Of a stretch of DNA of 8,463 bases, positions 1 through 6,195 are shown piece by piece. The stretch lies in NCBI GenBank assembly GCA_044344145.1, contig JBIJDM010000118.1, positions 1 through 8,463 on the forward strand, given 5' to 3'. The notes beneath the pieces are model-generated. The model worked only from the letters and a program-made list of their open reading frames with translations. It was not told where the DNA came from and did not search any database. Position numbers and translations under genes: made by a program. Position 1 is the first letter of the stretch, and every line of letters begins with the position of its first letter. This DNA comes from JBAXGE01 sp044344145. GTDB taxonomy: Bacteria; Planctomycetota; Phycisphaerae; WQYP01.

Positions 1-1512
1 ATCGCACTCACCCTGCCTCCCGGCTACAGCCTGCAGCGTTCCGACGAATTACTGCAACAGGTGGAAGCACGCCTGCGCCAGTTGCCCACGGTGGAACATC
101 TGCTGACCACCATCGGCGATACCACCGGCCGTTCGGGCCGGGCGGGTGGCGATGTGACCACGGCCGGGATTTTCGTGCGGATTATGGATCTGGAACGCCG
201 GCCCAAACCGCGTCTCAGCCAGTTTGCCGTCATGGATCAGGCCCGGCAAATCTTGCGCGAGTTCCCGGATTTGCGCTTTTCCATCAGCAGCGGCGACCGC
301 GGCGGTTCCAGTTTCGATATTGAATTTTTCCTCAGCGGAACCGATCTGGCCACCCTCGACCGGGCCTCGGAAGAGTTTCTGACCCGCATGCGCAAACTGC
401 CCGGCGTGCAGGATGTGGATACCAACCAACCGCAGCGCAAGCCCGAGTTGTGGGCCGACCCCATCCGCGATCAGGCCAGTGATAAGAAGATTCAGATTCA
501 GACCATCGCTACCACCCTGCAGACCATGGTGGGCGGGATTGTGGTGGGCGACTTCAAAGACCGTCTGACCGGGGAACGCTACGATGTGTGGCTGCGGGCC
601 CAAAGCGAAAACCGCAACACCCGCGAAGCCATTGAACAATTGATGATCCCCTCGCCCTCCGCAGGTTTGGTCCGCTTGAGTGCGGTGGCCAAACTCACCG
701 AAAAACGCGGTACCGCCCAGATTGACCGTTACAACCAGCAACGCAAAGTCTCAATCCGAGCCAATCTGGTCGAAGTGCCGCGCAGCCGACAATTTCTGTT
801 CTTCAAGTGGACCCGCGTGGAAAAAATGGATACCGGGGCCACCATCGCCGCCATCGCCAGCATCGCCAATGATCTGCGTCAGGAAGGCATTCTTCCGCTG
901 GATTACCAAACCACCTTCACCGGGCGGGCCAAAGCCATGGGCGACTCCATGAAGGCCTTTATGATGGCGTTGGCCATGTCCATGGTCTTTATGTACATCG
1001 TGCTGGCGGCCCAGTTTGAAAGTTTCACCAACCCCATCGCCATCCTGCTGGCCCTGCCGGTCACGATTCCCTTCGCTTTCCTGTCGCTGATTCTGCTGGG
1101 CCAGCCCATGAACCTGTTCTCGATCATGGGCGTCTTCCTACTCTTTGGTATCGTCAAGAAAAACGGTATCTTGCAGGTGGATTACACCAACCAACTGCGT
1201 GCCCTCGGTCAGGAACGCGCCCCGGCCGTGCTGGAAGCCAACCGCGTGCGGCTGCGGCCCATTCTCATGACCACCGTGATGTTGGTGTCCGCGATGATTC
1301 CGCTGGCTCTGGGCGAAGGCCCCGGCGCCGCCCCCCGGGCCGCCATGGCCAAGGTTATCATCGGCGGACAGGCCATGTCCCTGCTCCTGAGTCTGCTGAT
1401 CACCCCCGTGGCCTATACGCTGCTGGATGATTTGCATAACATCTGGAAGCGGGTCATGCGTAAGTTCGGCTGGAATTTTGAGGCCCCCAAGAAACCCGAA
1501 ACGCCGGTCTAA
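1..1512 (+). CDS. RND (AcrB/HAE1-type) efflux pump inner-membrane subunit, C-terminal half (5'-partial)
   Basis: This is the inner-membrane, proton-driven subunit of a tripartite efflux system, which exports substrates through a periplasmic adaptor and an outer-membrane channel. The frame is open to base 1, giving 503 residues where full-length members have about 1030-1050. The first ~310 residues are the second periplasmic loop (porter and docking subdomains). Five hydrophobic segments follow at about residues 318-338, 345-366, 372-392, 420-440 and 452-472, matching TM8-TM12. Diagnostic motifs are VLAAQFESF just after TM8, KKNGI in TM10 (the second Lys aligns with the proton-relay Lys of AcrB) and RLRPILMTT before TM11, then GEGPGAAPR and VIIGG. 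The TM4 aspartates lie upstream of the window. The GTG at 61 falls inside the periplasmic loop and is not the start. The loop carries an apparent insertion of about 20 residues near 257-276. No adaptor or outer-membrane channel gene is visible here. Family call is secure; substrate is unknown. Confidence 0.95.
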   Translation: MALTLPPGYSLQRSDELLQQVEARLRQLPTVEHLLTTIGDTTGRSGRAGGDVTTAGIFVRIMDLERRPKPRLSQFAVMDQARQILREFPDLRFSISSGDRGGSSFDIEFFLSGTDLATLDRASEEFLTRMRKLPGVQDVDTNQPQRKPELWADPIRDQASDKKIQIQTIATTLQTMVGGIVVGDFKDRLTGERYDVWLRAQSENRNTREAIEQLMIPSPSAGLVRLSAVAKLTEKRGTAQIDRYNQQRKVSIRANLVEVPRSRQFLFFKWTRVEKMDTGATIAAIASIANDLRQEGILPLDYQTTFTGRAKAMGDSMKAFMMALAMSMVFMYIVLAAQFESFTNPIAILLALPVTIPFAFLSLILLGQPMNLFSIMGVFLLFGIVKKNGILQVDYTNQLRALGQERAPAVLEANRVRLRPILMTTVMLVSAMIPLALGEGPGAAPRAAMAKVIIGGQAMSLLLSLLITPVAYTLLDDLHNIWKRVMRKFGWNFEAPKKPETPV

Positions 1513-1522
1513 TTCGAACCGC

Positions 1523-1554
1523 TTGTCCCCCCAGCCGGGGCCCTATGGTATGAT
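1523..1554 (+). promoter_or_regulatory. Candidate leaderless promoter of the PGRP/amidase lipoprotein gene
   Basis: TATGAT at 1549-1554 matches the sigma70 -10 consensus at 5 of 6 bases. TTGTCC at 1523-1528 is a 4-of-6 match to a -35 box, with a long 20-base spacer holding the inverted repeat CCCC-N-GGGG. The -10 box ends 8 bases before the ATG at 1563, so transcription should start at about the ATG. No Shine-Dalgarno sequence precedes that ATG. The promoter lies in the 50-base gap after the RND gene. Inferred from sequence only; the long spacer is the weak point. Confidence 0.5.
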
Positions 1555-1562
1555 GGACAATC

Positions 1563-2303
1563 ATGTGCGAAGCGTGCGGCCAAACTCCCCAGCCACCCCC
1601 ACCCGGACTCACCTCCCGGCGGGAGCTGCTGTTCCTGTCCTTGGCCGCCATGTTGGCTGGCTGCGGTACTGACCCCACCCCCAAGGGTACGGCCACCACC
1701 AGCACCCGACCGGCAGGCTGTCCCGATCTGGGCGCAGAAATTTTTCCTGATGCCACAGGACAGGCGCTGGTCAATCCCGACTCCGCCCCAGTGGACATCG
1801 AAGCCCGCAGCGAATGGACCACCGCCCCGCTGGACCTGACCCGCATTGTACCCATGGGCGTCATCAACCGCGCCACGATCCACCATTCCGGCCTGAGTAA
1901 ACCGTTCACCGCCGACAGTTGGAAAGAAACCACCAGGCAACTCGATGCCATCCGTGAGTTTCACACCGCCAGCAACCAGCGTAATTGGGCGGATATCGCC
2001 TATCACTTTTTAATTGACCGGGCCGGACGCATCTGGCAGGGCCGGCCGCTGGCCTATCAGGGCGCGCACGTGAAAAACCACAACGAGCATAACTGCGGTA
2101 TTGTGCTGCTGGGCAATTTTGACCTGCAGCGCCCCAGCGCCGTGCAACTGACCCATCTGGAATTGTTTTTGGGGTATCTGCGCAGCCTCTACCACTTCGG
2201 GGCCGAGGATATTTTCATGCACGGGGAGTTGGCGGACGCCGGGACTGATTGTCCGGGGCAATATCTGAAAACCTGGGTCAAAACCAAACGCGCGACGTGG
2301 TAA
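1563..2303 (+). CDS. Tat-exported lipoprotein with N-acetylmuramoyl-L-alanine amidase (Amidase_2/PGRP) domain
   Basis: Predicted zinc amidase cutting the bond between MurNAc and L-alanine in peptidoglycan, anchored to a membrane by a lipid. It is 246 residues long. A twin-arginine signal (SRRELLFL, Arg19-Arg20) runs into the lipobox LAGC with Cys34 as the lipidated residue. A low-complexity Thr/Pro linker follows. The PGRP/Amidase_2 domain spans about 80-235: IHHSG (His107/108), AYHFLIDRAGRIWQGRP with Tyr147, MHGEL with His220 and TDCPG with Thr228 and Cys230. These fit the His-Tyr-His-Cys zinc and catalytic set of T7 lysozyme and catalytic PGRPs, so activity is likely. An unusual MCEAC with paired cysteines (Cys2, Cys5) precedes the Tat motif. 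The ATG at 1563 is the only plausible in-frame start and sits 8 bases after a -10 box. The role could be recycling, remodelling or attack on other cells; nothing nearby decides this. Confidence 0.9.
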   Translation: MCEACGQTPQPPPPGLTSRRELLFLSLAAMLAGCGTDPTPKGTATTSTRPAGCPDLGAEIFPDATGQALVNPDSAPVDIEARSEWTTAPLDLTRIVPMGVINRATIHHSGLSKPFTADSWKETTRQLDAIREFHTASNQRNWADIAYHFLIDRAGRIWQGRPLAYQGAHVKNHNEHNCGIVLLGNFDLQRPSAVQLTHLELFLGYLRSLYHFGAEDIFMHGELADAGTDCPGQYLKTWVKTKRATW

Positions 2304-2316
2304 CCGCTCTACAGAC

Positions 2317-2841
2317 TTACCAATCCACCGTCATCTCATCCACCACTGCCCAGGCCATGCGTTCAACCGTAGCCTGACTGGCATCGGCCGTCCGTTCTCC
2401 AATGGCAGGGATATGGGTGGCGCTGGCGGTCAGCCCCTTCTTGCGGGCCAGAATCTTGCCGGAGCGCAGATCCTTCCACACGAAGTTCACCTTGAACGTG
2501 ATCTTGGTTTCTTCGGGAAGGTTGATCCCACTGGTCCGGATCAATACTTCTTCTTCAATGGAATCAATCTCACCGATCAAAATGGTATCGGCCGATTCAC
2601 GGGCGGCCAGCCGGTACGGCGTACGCGACTCGATCGCCTTGCACACCGCCTCGGTCAGGCGCATTTCCGTATCGCGGCGGAACGTCTTGTTCTCAAAGAT
2701 CGGTACCGAGATGGTCTGCACCGACGTCGGATACAGCGACTTGCCCGAATAACCGCAACCGGCCACGCCCAATAGCGCCAGCAGCACCGCCACCAGACTC
2801 AAGGCGAACGTCCGCGACGAAATGGAAAGTATATTACTCAC
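2317..2841 (-). CDS. lptE: LptE-like lipoprotein (LPS-assembly family)
   Basis: Likely outer-membrane lipoprotein of the LptE family, the partner that plugs the LptD channel and helps insert lipopolysaccharide into the outer leaflet. It is 174 residues long. A hydrophobic signal (residues 11-28) ends in the lipobox VAGC with Cys29. The mature protein begins CGYSGKSLYP and continues TISVPIFENKTFRR and MRLTEAVCKAIESRTPYRL, an arrangement typical of LptE-like proteins. I chose the GTG at 2841 because it overlaps the BamD-like stop in a GTGA tetranucleotide and puts the signal peptide at the N-terminus. A frame open to 2913 would add 24 non-signal residues inside the neighbouring gene. GGAG at 2853-2856 is a possible but distant Shine-Dalgarno (11 bases). 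The gene is second in an operon and probably translationally coupled. LptE families diverge strongly, so the family call is good but function is inferred; LptD is not in the window. Confidence 0.82.
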   Translation of the reverse strand: MSNILSISSRTFALSLVAVLLALLGVAGCGYSGKSLYPTSVQTISVPIFENKTFRRDTEMRLTEAVCKAIESRTPYRLAARESADTILIGEIDSIEEEVLIRTSGINLPEETKITFKVNFVWKDLRSGKILARKKGLTASATHIPAIGERTADASQATVERMAWAVVDEMTVDW

Positions 2842-3794
2842 TTTTCGGCATACTCCGGTGCGCGTTTGACCATTTCCTCTTTGGCCTGCCGGGCATAGAC
2901 GGTATCGGGCCAATTCTTGATCACCCGGCGGTAATAGTAGGCCGCGGCATTAAGCTTGCCCGCCCGATAATAATACCGGGCAATTTCCAGCTCTTTCCGG
3001 CCTTCCAACTGATAAATCCGGTCTTCGATGGCCCGCACCTGCAAGCCCTCGGCCGCCTGCGGATATGCCTTGCTGATGGCGCCCAGACGTTCGCGGGCGT
3101 TGATCAGCGGCGTAAAGTCATACAGCACGCCCCGGAAGGTCGCCAGCGACGCCTCCGCCCGGCGGATTTCCGCCTTGCGGACGAACTGGCTGTAGGGATA
3201 ACGCTTGATGAAATCCGCATAGGCCTGCACAGCTTCGGGAAATTGGCCATCTTCATAGTAATAGTCGGCCGCGAGAATCCCCGCCCGTTCGGCCAGGGGA
3301 CTGCCGCGCACGCGGTCCTGAATGCGATCCAGAACCTCCAGCGCGTCATCGGTCACGCCGATAATCCGCATGCCCAGGAATTTGCGTTTGTAACCCTTCA
3401 GAAACGATGCCGCGCAGAAGAATTCACGCTCCACCGCCGGCAGGTACAATTCGGAATTGGGGTAATTGTTCAGCAAGTCTTCGTAGGAATACAGCGCCCG
3501 GTAACGGTTGCCCCGGGCCACTTCGGCATCGCCCTGCAACAGCAGCACCTGCGGCATGAGTGGATGCAGCTTATTGACCTTCACCCAGTCCTGGGCCGCA
3601 CTGACCACTTCGTCATGCTTGCCCGCCGTCAGGTCGGCCTGCATCAGCGCCACCTGGGCATCGGGGGTATCGGTGCCCGGTTGGACCACCGGCACCCAAT
3701 TGCCATTGCGGAGTTCCCATCCCGGCGGGGCGGCGTGGACGGCCAGACTGACCGCACCGAGGATACATAAACTTGCCAAAAGTTTCATATTCAT
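2838..3794 (-). CDS. BamD/YfiO-like TPR outer-membrane assembly protein, non-lipidated
   Basis: Probable BamD-like tetratricopeptide protein working in the periplasm on outer-membrane protein assembly. It is 318 residues long; E. coli BamD is about 245. Residues 1-22 form a signal peptide ending VHAA, with a likely signal-peptidase-I cut near APPGW. No lipobox is present: the only early Cys (Cys10) is inside the hydrophobic core, so the usual BamD lipid anchor appears to be missing. TPR-like helix pairs with conserved G, A and YP positions lie at about 84-118, 173-205 and 268-300, the first two ending in NNYPNSE and KRYPYSQ. The ATG at 3794 lies 7 bases after a TATACT box and lacks a Shine-Dalgarno. 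An ATG two codons later is a possible alternative. It is first in an operon with the LptE-like gene. It could be another periplasmic TPR adaptor such as a YbgF/CpoB type; pairing with LptE favours an assembly role. Confidence 0.75.
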   Translation of the reverse strand: MNMKLLASLCILGAVSLAVHAAPPGWELRNGNWVPVVQPGTDTPDAQVALMQADLTAGKHDEVVSAAQDWVKVNKLHPLMPQVLLLQGDAEVARGNRYRALYSYEDLLNNYPNSELYLPAVEREFFCAASFLKGYKRKFLGMRIIGVTDDALEVLDRIQDRVRGSPLAERAGILAADYYYEDGQFPEAVQAYADFIKRYPYSQFVRKAEIRRAEASLATFRGVLYDFTPLINARERLGAISKAYPQAAEGLQVRAIEDRIYQLEGRKELEIARYYYRAGKLNAAAYYYRRVIKNWPDTVYARQAKEEMVKRAPEYAEK

Positions 3795-3801
3795 ACTTTT
3801 A

Positions 3802-3832
3802 AGTATAACCGCCCAAAGCCCCCTTGGGGCAA
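3802..3832 (-). promoter_or_regulatory. Candidate leaderless promoter of the bamD-like/lptE-like operon
   Basis: Read on the minus strand, TATACT (3807-3802) is a 5-of-6 -10 box and TTGCCC (3832-3827) a partial -35 box, 19 bases apart. Exactly 7 bases separate the -10 box from the ATG at 3794, so the transcript should begin at about the ATG. No purine-rich ribosome site is present. The -35 box and spacer lie within an inverted repeat. Inferred from sequence. Confidence 0.55.
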
Positions 3833-3838
3833 GCGGTT
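3807..3838. repeat. Two-part inverted repeat overlapping the bamD-like promoter
   Basis: Outer arms AACCGC (3807-3812) and GCGGTT (3833-3838) are complementary, as are inner arms GCCCC (3818-3822) and GGGGC (3826-3830) around a CTT loop. Short unpaired stretches of 5 and 2 bases separate the arms. The structure covers the -35 box and touches the -10 box, in the 74-base gap between the flotillin stop and the BamD-like start. It could be an operator, or a hairpin ending the flotillin transcript. There is no T-run directly after it on either strand, which weakens the terminator reading. Confidence 0.5.
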
Positions 3839-3868
3839 ACAAAAAAAACTGCCGCAAATAAGGCCCCC

Positions 3869-5554
3869 TTACGCGTGGGCTTCCGGGGTCTCCGCCACGC
3901 TTTCCGCCGCCGGGGCTTCCGGGGCCGGTGCCGTCTCGTCCGTGTGCACTTTAATGATGGATTCGGGCATTTCGATCCCGCCGATATCCTTCATCACCTG
4001 CAGCATGGGGGGCATGGTTTTGGCCAGATTTTGCAGGAATCCCGCCGTGCCGCCGCCTTTGGTCCCATTTTCCCAAACGATAATCTTGTCAAACTTGATC
4101 TTGCTGATGGCCTGAGCCGAGGTTTGGGCCAGAGTGTCCAGATGCTCCAGCAACAACATTTGGAACGCCTGTTTCGACCCGCCGCAGGCATCCACGATCA
4201 ACTTCAACCCTTCGGCCTTGCGGGCCAGAATTTCGTAGTCGCCCATCGCCTGCGCCTTGAGCCGGGCAAAGGTCGCTGCGGCCTGCGCTTCGGCGTCAAT
4301 GCGTTTCCGGGCGCCTTCCGCTTCGGCATCCACAATCATCTTGGCCTTTTCGGCCTTCGCGGGCGCTTCCAACGCCGCCCGGCGTTCGGCTTCGATGCGT
4401 TCGGCTTCCGCCAACGCGGCCTTGGCCATCGCCAGATTCTGGGCCGTCTGTACCGAGGCTTCCGCTTCGCGTTTGCGGGTTTCGGTCAACTGATACGCTT
4501 CCGCCTGTTTGACCTGCAACGCCGCATTGACCGCGACGATTTCCGCCTGACTCTTGGTTTCGCCTGCGATCGCCTTGGAGTTGGCATCGGCGATCTGGAT
4601 ACGCATCTGCTGTTCGGCATTCTTCACCGCAGCTTCGCGTTCGTATTGAGCGCGTTGTTCGGCAACTTTGCGTTCCTTTTCCAATTCGGCGAAACGCACA
4701 GCCTGATCCCGGCTGGCGGTCTGTTCGCCGATTTTCTGTTCCTTGTCCAGTTCCGCCACGCGCACGGCCTGTTCCCGCTGGGCTTCGCGCATGCCAATTT
4801 CGCGGCTCTTGACCGCACTGGCCACCTGCACGGCTTTTTCCCGCTGGGCTTCGGCCACGCGGATATCGCCCAATTTTTCCTGCTCGGCCACATCGCCACG
4901 GGCCTGCTGGATGGCCTGACTGGCGGCCTTTTGCCCGATGGCCTCGATATAACCCGAGGCATCGGTGATGTCGGTGATGTTCACGTTGATCAGCACCAAA
5001 CCGATTTTCTGCAGTTCCGGCTCCAGCGAATTCTGAATGCTCTGTAGGAACTTTTCCCGGTCGCGGTTGATGTCTTCAATCCGCATGGAGGCGATGACCT
5101 GGCGCAACTGGCCAAAGATCATATCCTGGGCCTGCTGCTTGATGCGGGTCAGGTCCAGCCCCAGCAACCGCACCGCCGCGTTCTGCATGACCTGCGGATT
5201 GGTGCCGATGGCCACCGTGAATACCGAAGGCACATTGACGCGGATATTTTCGATCGAGAGCGCGTCTTTGAGCGGGATTTCGATCTGCATGGGTTCCAGC
5301 GTCAGCCAGTTGTAGTCCTGAATGATGGGCACCACAAACGCGGCCCCGCCATGGATACACTTCGCCGAGGTTCCCCCCGCCACCTTACCATAGATTACCA
5401 GCACGCGGTTGGACGGACACCGTTTGTAGTTCCGGGTCAGGAACATGAGCAGACTCAGCAGCGTGATACCGCCAAATACGACCAGCACGCCCACCCAGAA
5501 GTAACTGCCAACACTGTCCACACTCGGAATTTGCGCGAGCATCACATTCATCAT
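3869..5554 (-). CDS. Flotillin-family SPFH/band-7 membrane scaffold protein (YqiK/FloT-like)
   Basis: Membrane-anchored scaffold expected to form large oligomers organising membrane microdomains. It is 561 residues long; E. coli YqiK and B. subtilis FloT are of similar size. A transmembrane helix (about 18-39) is followed by the SPFH domain (about 45-215): CPSNRVLVIYG, IPLKDALSIENIRVNVPSVF, then IEDINRDREKF and NVNITDITD. A long Glu/Ala/Arg-rich coiled coil (about 215-450) is typical of flotillins and contains three consecutive 22-residue repeats at 239-304. The C-terminal part (about 450-535) has KIKFDKIIVWENG and a Gly-rich stretch, then a Pro/Ala/Glu tail. I chose the ATG at 5554 because it overlaps the NfeD stop as ATGA and has GGAG at 5566-5563, 8 bases upstream. 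The next ATG (5551) is the only close rival, and a longer frame to 5611 would start inside the NfeD gene. The pairing repeats the known NfeD-flotillin arrangement (YuaF-YuaG, YqiJ-YqiK). Confidence 0.92.
   Translation of the reverse strand: MMNVMLAQIPSVDSVGSYFWVGVLVVFGGITLLSLLMFLTRNYKRCPSNRVLVIYGKVAGGTSAKCIHGGAAFVVPIIQDYNWLTLEPMQIEIPLKDALSIENIRVNVPSVFTVAIGTNPQVMQNAAVRLLGLDLTRIKQQAQDMIFGQLRQVIASMRIEDINRDREKFLQSIQNSLEPELQKIGLVLINVNITDITDASGYIEAIGQKAASQAIQQARGDVAEQEKLGDIRVAEAQREKAVQVASAVKSREIGMREAQREQAVRVAELDKEQKIGEQTASRDQAVRFAELEKERKVAEQRAQYEREAAVKNAEQQMRIQIADANSKAIAGETKSQAEIVAVNAALQVKQAEAYQLTETRKREAEASVQTAQNLAMAKAALAEAERIEAERRAALEAPAKAEKAKMIVDAEAEGARKRIDAEAQAAATFARLKAQAMGDYEILARKAEGLKLIVDACGGSKQAFQMLLLEHLDTLAQTSAQAISKIKFDKIIVWENGTKGGGTAGFLQNLAKTMPPMLQVMKDIGGIEMPESIIKVHTDETAPAPEAPAAESVAETPEAHA
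4643..4840 (-). repeat. Three tandem 22-codon repeats in the flotillin coiled coil
   Basis: Residues 239-260, 261-282 and 283-304 align without gaps, each starting with [E/D]-[K/Q]-A-V-[Q/R]-[V/F]-A, with Arg, Arg and Tyr at position 22. Copies two and three agree best (AELDKEQKIGEQ against AELEKERKVAEQ). Twenty-two is twice eleven, so the segment may favour an eleven-residue (hendecad) coiled coil over plain heptads. A degenerate fourth unit may follow at 305 (EREAAVKNAEQQ). The DNA unit is 66 bases with many synonymous differences, so these are old duplications. Confidence 0.75.
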
Positions 5555-6114
5555 ACCTTGGTCTCCAGTTGAGGTTCCACGAGAAATACCTGCGGCGCCG
5601 CCAACGCACACACCCGTACAATGCTGCCGGTGGGCAGTGCTTGCGGGTGTCGGGTGATGGCCAGCACTTCAATACTACGGCCCTGCAGCGTCAGGGTGAT
5701 TTTGCCCTGCCCCTGATCGGCGGCGGGAATGGTCAGATACACCTGACCGATCATCCCCACGGCGGTTTCCAAACGGATCGTGCCGTCGGCCTGTAATTTT
5801 TTCATGGATTGCAGCATCAGCCCCACCAGCACCATGGCAATCGCACCCGCGCCCGTGGCAATGGCCAGACTAATCCCGTCCGACAATCCAGCCGCCTCTG
5901 CGGCCTTGCCGCAGATCCCGAACACGGCAATCCCCGCCGCGATCGACCGCACCGAGAAAAATGCCGTGACATGATTTACATCGCCGGTGTGACCGATCTC
6001 ATGGCTGTCGCCGATATTGGATGCATCGTGCCCCCCGAAGAGGCCCAACACAAACATCAACAGGGTGACCGCGCCACCGAGCACCACGCAACCAAAAAAG
6101 AATAAGCTAAGCAC
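5551..6114 (-). CDS. NfeD-like (YuaF/YqiJ-type) membrane protein with OB-fold domain
   Basis: Small membrane protein that accompanies flotillins; its soluble OB-fold domain is thought to help assemble or regulate the flotillin complex. It is 187 residues long; B. subtilis YuaF is about 174. Hydrophobic segments lie at about 2-27, 55-72 and 80-102. Between the first two is a His/Asp/Gly-rich loop (GHDASNIGDSHEIGHTGDVN). The C-terminal domain (about 117-181) reads AVGMIGQVYLTIP, GKITLTLQGRSIEVLAI, LPTGSIVRVCAL and QVFLVEP, the expected beta-rich NfeD pattern (G-x-G near the start, a G-S/T-x-V-x-V turn late). The start is a GTG with AGGGG at 6126-6122 and a 7-base spacer, a good ribosome site. 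It overlaps the flotillin gene by ATGA, so the two should be co-translated. Confidence 0.88.
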   Translation of the reverse strand: MLSLFFFGCVVLGGAVTLLMFVLGLFGGHDASNIGDSHEIGHTGDVNHVTAFFSVRSIAAGIAVFGICGKAAEAAGLSDGISLAIATGAGAIAMVLVGLMLQSMKKLQADGTIRLETAVGMIGQVYLTIPAADQGQGKITLTLQGRSIEVLAITRHPQALPTGSIVRVCALAAPQVFLVEPQLETKV

Positions 6115-6121
6115 GTTTAGA

Positions 6122-6126
6122 CCCCT
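6122..6126 (-). promoter_or_regulatory. Shine-Dalgarno site setting the NfeD GTG start
   Basis: AGGGG read on the minus strand, 7 bases before the GTG at 6114. It supports this non-ATG start and contrasts with the three nearby genes that have no ribosome site. Confidence 0.65.
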
Positions 6127-6140
6127 AATGTGTTGCCGCT

Positions 6141-6169
6141 ATCTTCACTCGCAGAGCGCAATCTGTCAA
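6141..6169 (-). promoter_or_regulatory. Candidate promoter of the NfeD-flotillin operon
   Basis: A perfect -35 consensus TTGACA (6169-6164, minus strand) is followed after 17 bases by GAAGAT (6146-6141), only a 3-of-6 match to a -10 box. Transcription would start about 20 bases before the GTG at 6114, leaving room for the Shine-Dalgarno. It lies in the 81-base gap after the transglutaminase-like gene. The weak -10 box keeps confidence low. Confidence 0.35.
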
Positions 6170-6195
6170 ACTAATTTCAAAATGGTCTAAATGAC

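Noticed and set aside
61..63. GTG as start of the RND gene
   Set aside because: The frame is open through base 1 and residues 1-20 continue the periplasmic loop, so the gene begins outside the window.
49..741. Minus-strand open frame of 230 codons opposite the RND gene
   Set aside because: No recognisable motifs, Gly/His/Ala-rich shadow composition, and directly opposite a conserved RND domain.
1509..2006. Minus-strand open frames opposite the amidase gene
   Set aside because: Low-complexity Gly/Arg-rich translations with no domain signal, antisense to a clear Tat lipoprotein amidase.
2842..2913. Longer lptE-like reading beginning at 2913
   Set aside because: The extra 24 residues are polar and lie within the BamD-like gene; the GTG at 2841 places the lipoprotein signal at the N-terminus.
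3841..3864. Eight-T run (minus strand) after the flotillin stop as an intrinsic terminator
   Set aside because: The only stem before the T-run is about three base pairs (GCC/GGC) with an eight-base loop, too weak to call.
3824..5047. Long plus-strand open frame of 407 codons opposite the flotillin gene
   Set aside because: It is antisense to a well-supported flotillin coiled coil. Its odd Phe/Gly/Arg/His composition is what reading Glu/Ala/Lys codons backwards yields in GC-rich DNA.
5555..5611. Longer flotillin reading beginning at 5611
   Set aside because: It would overlap the NfeD coding sequence by about 60 bases with no transmembrane or ribosome-site support; the ATGA start with GGAG is better.
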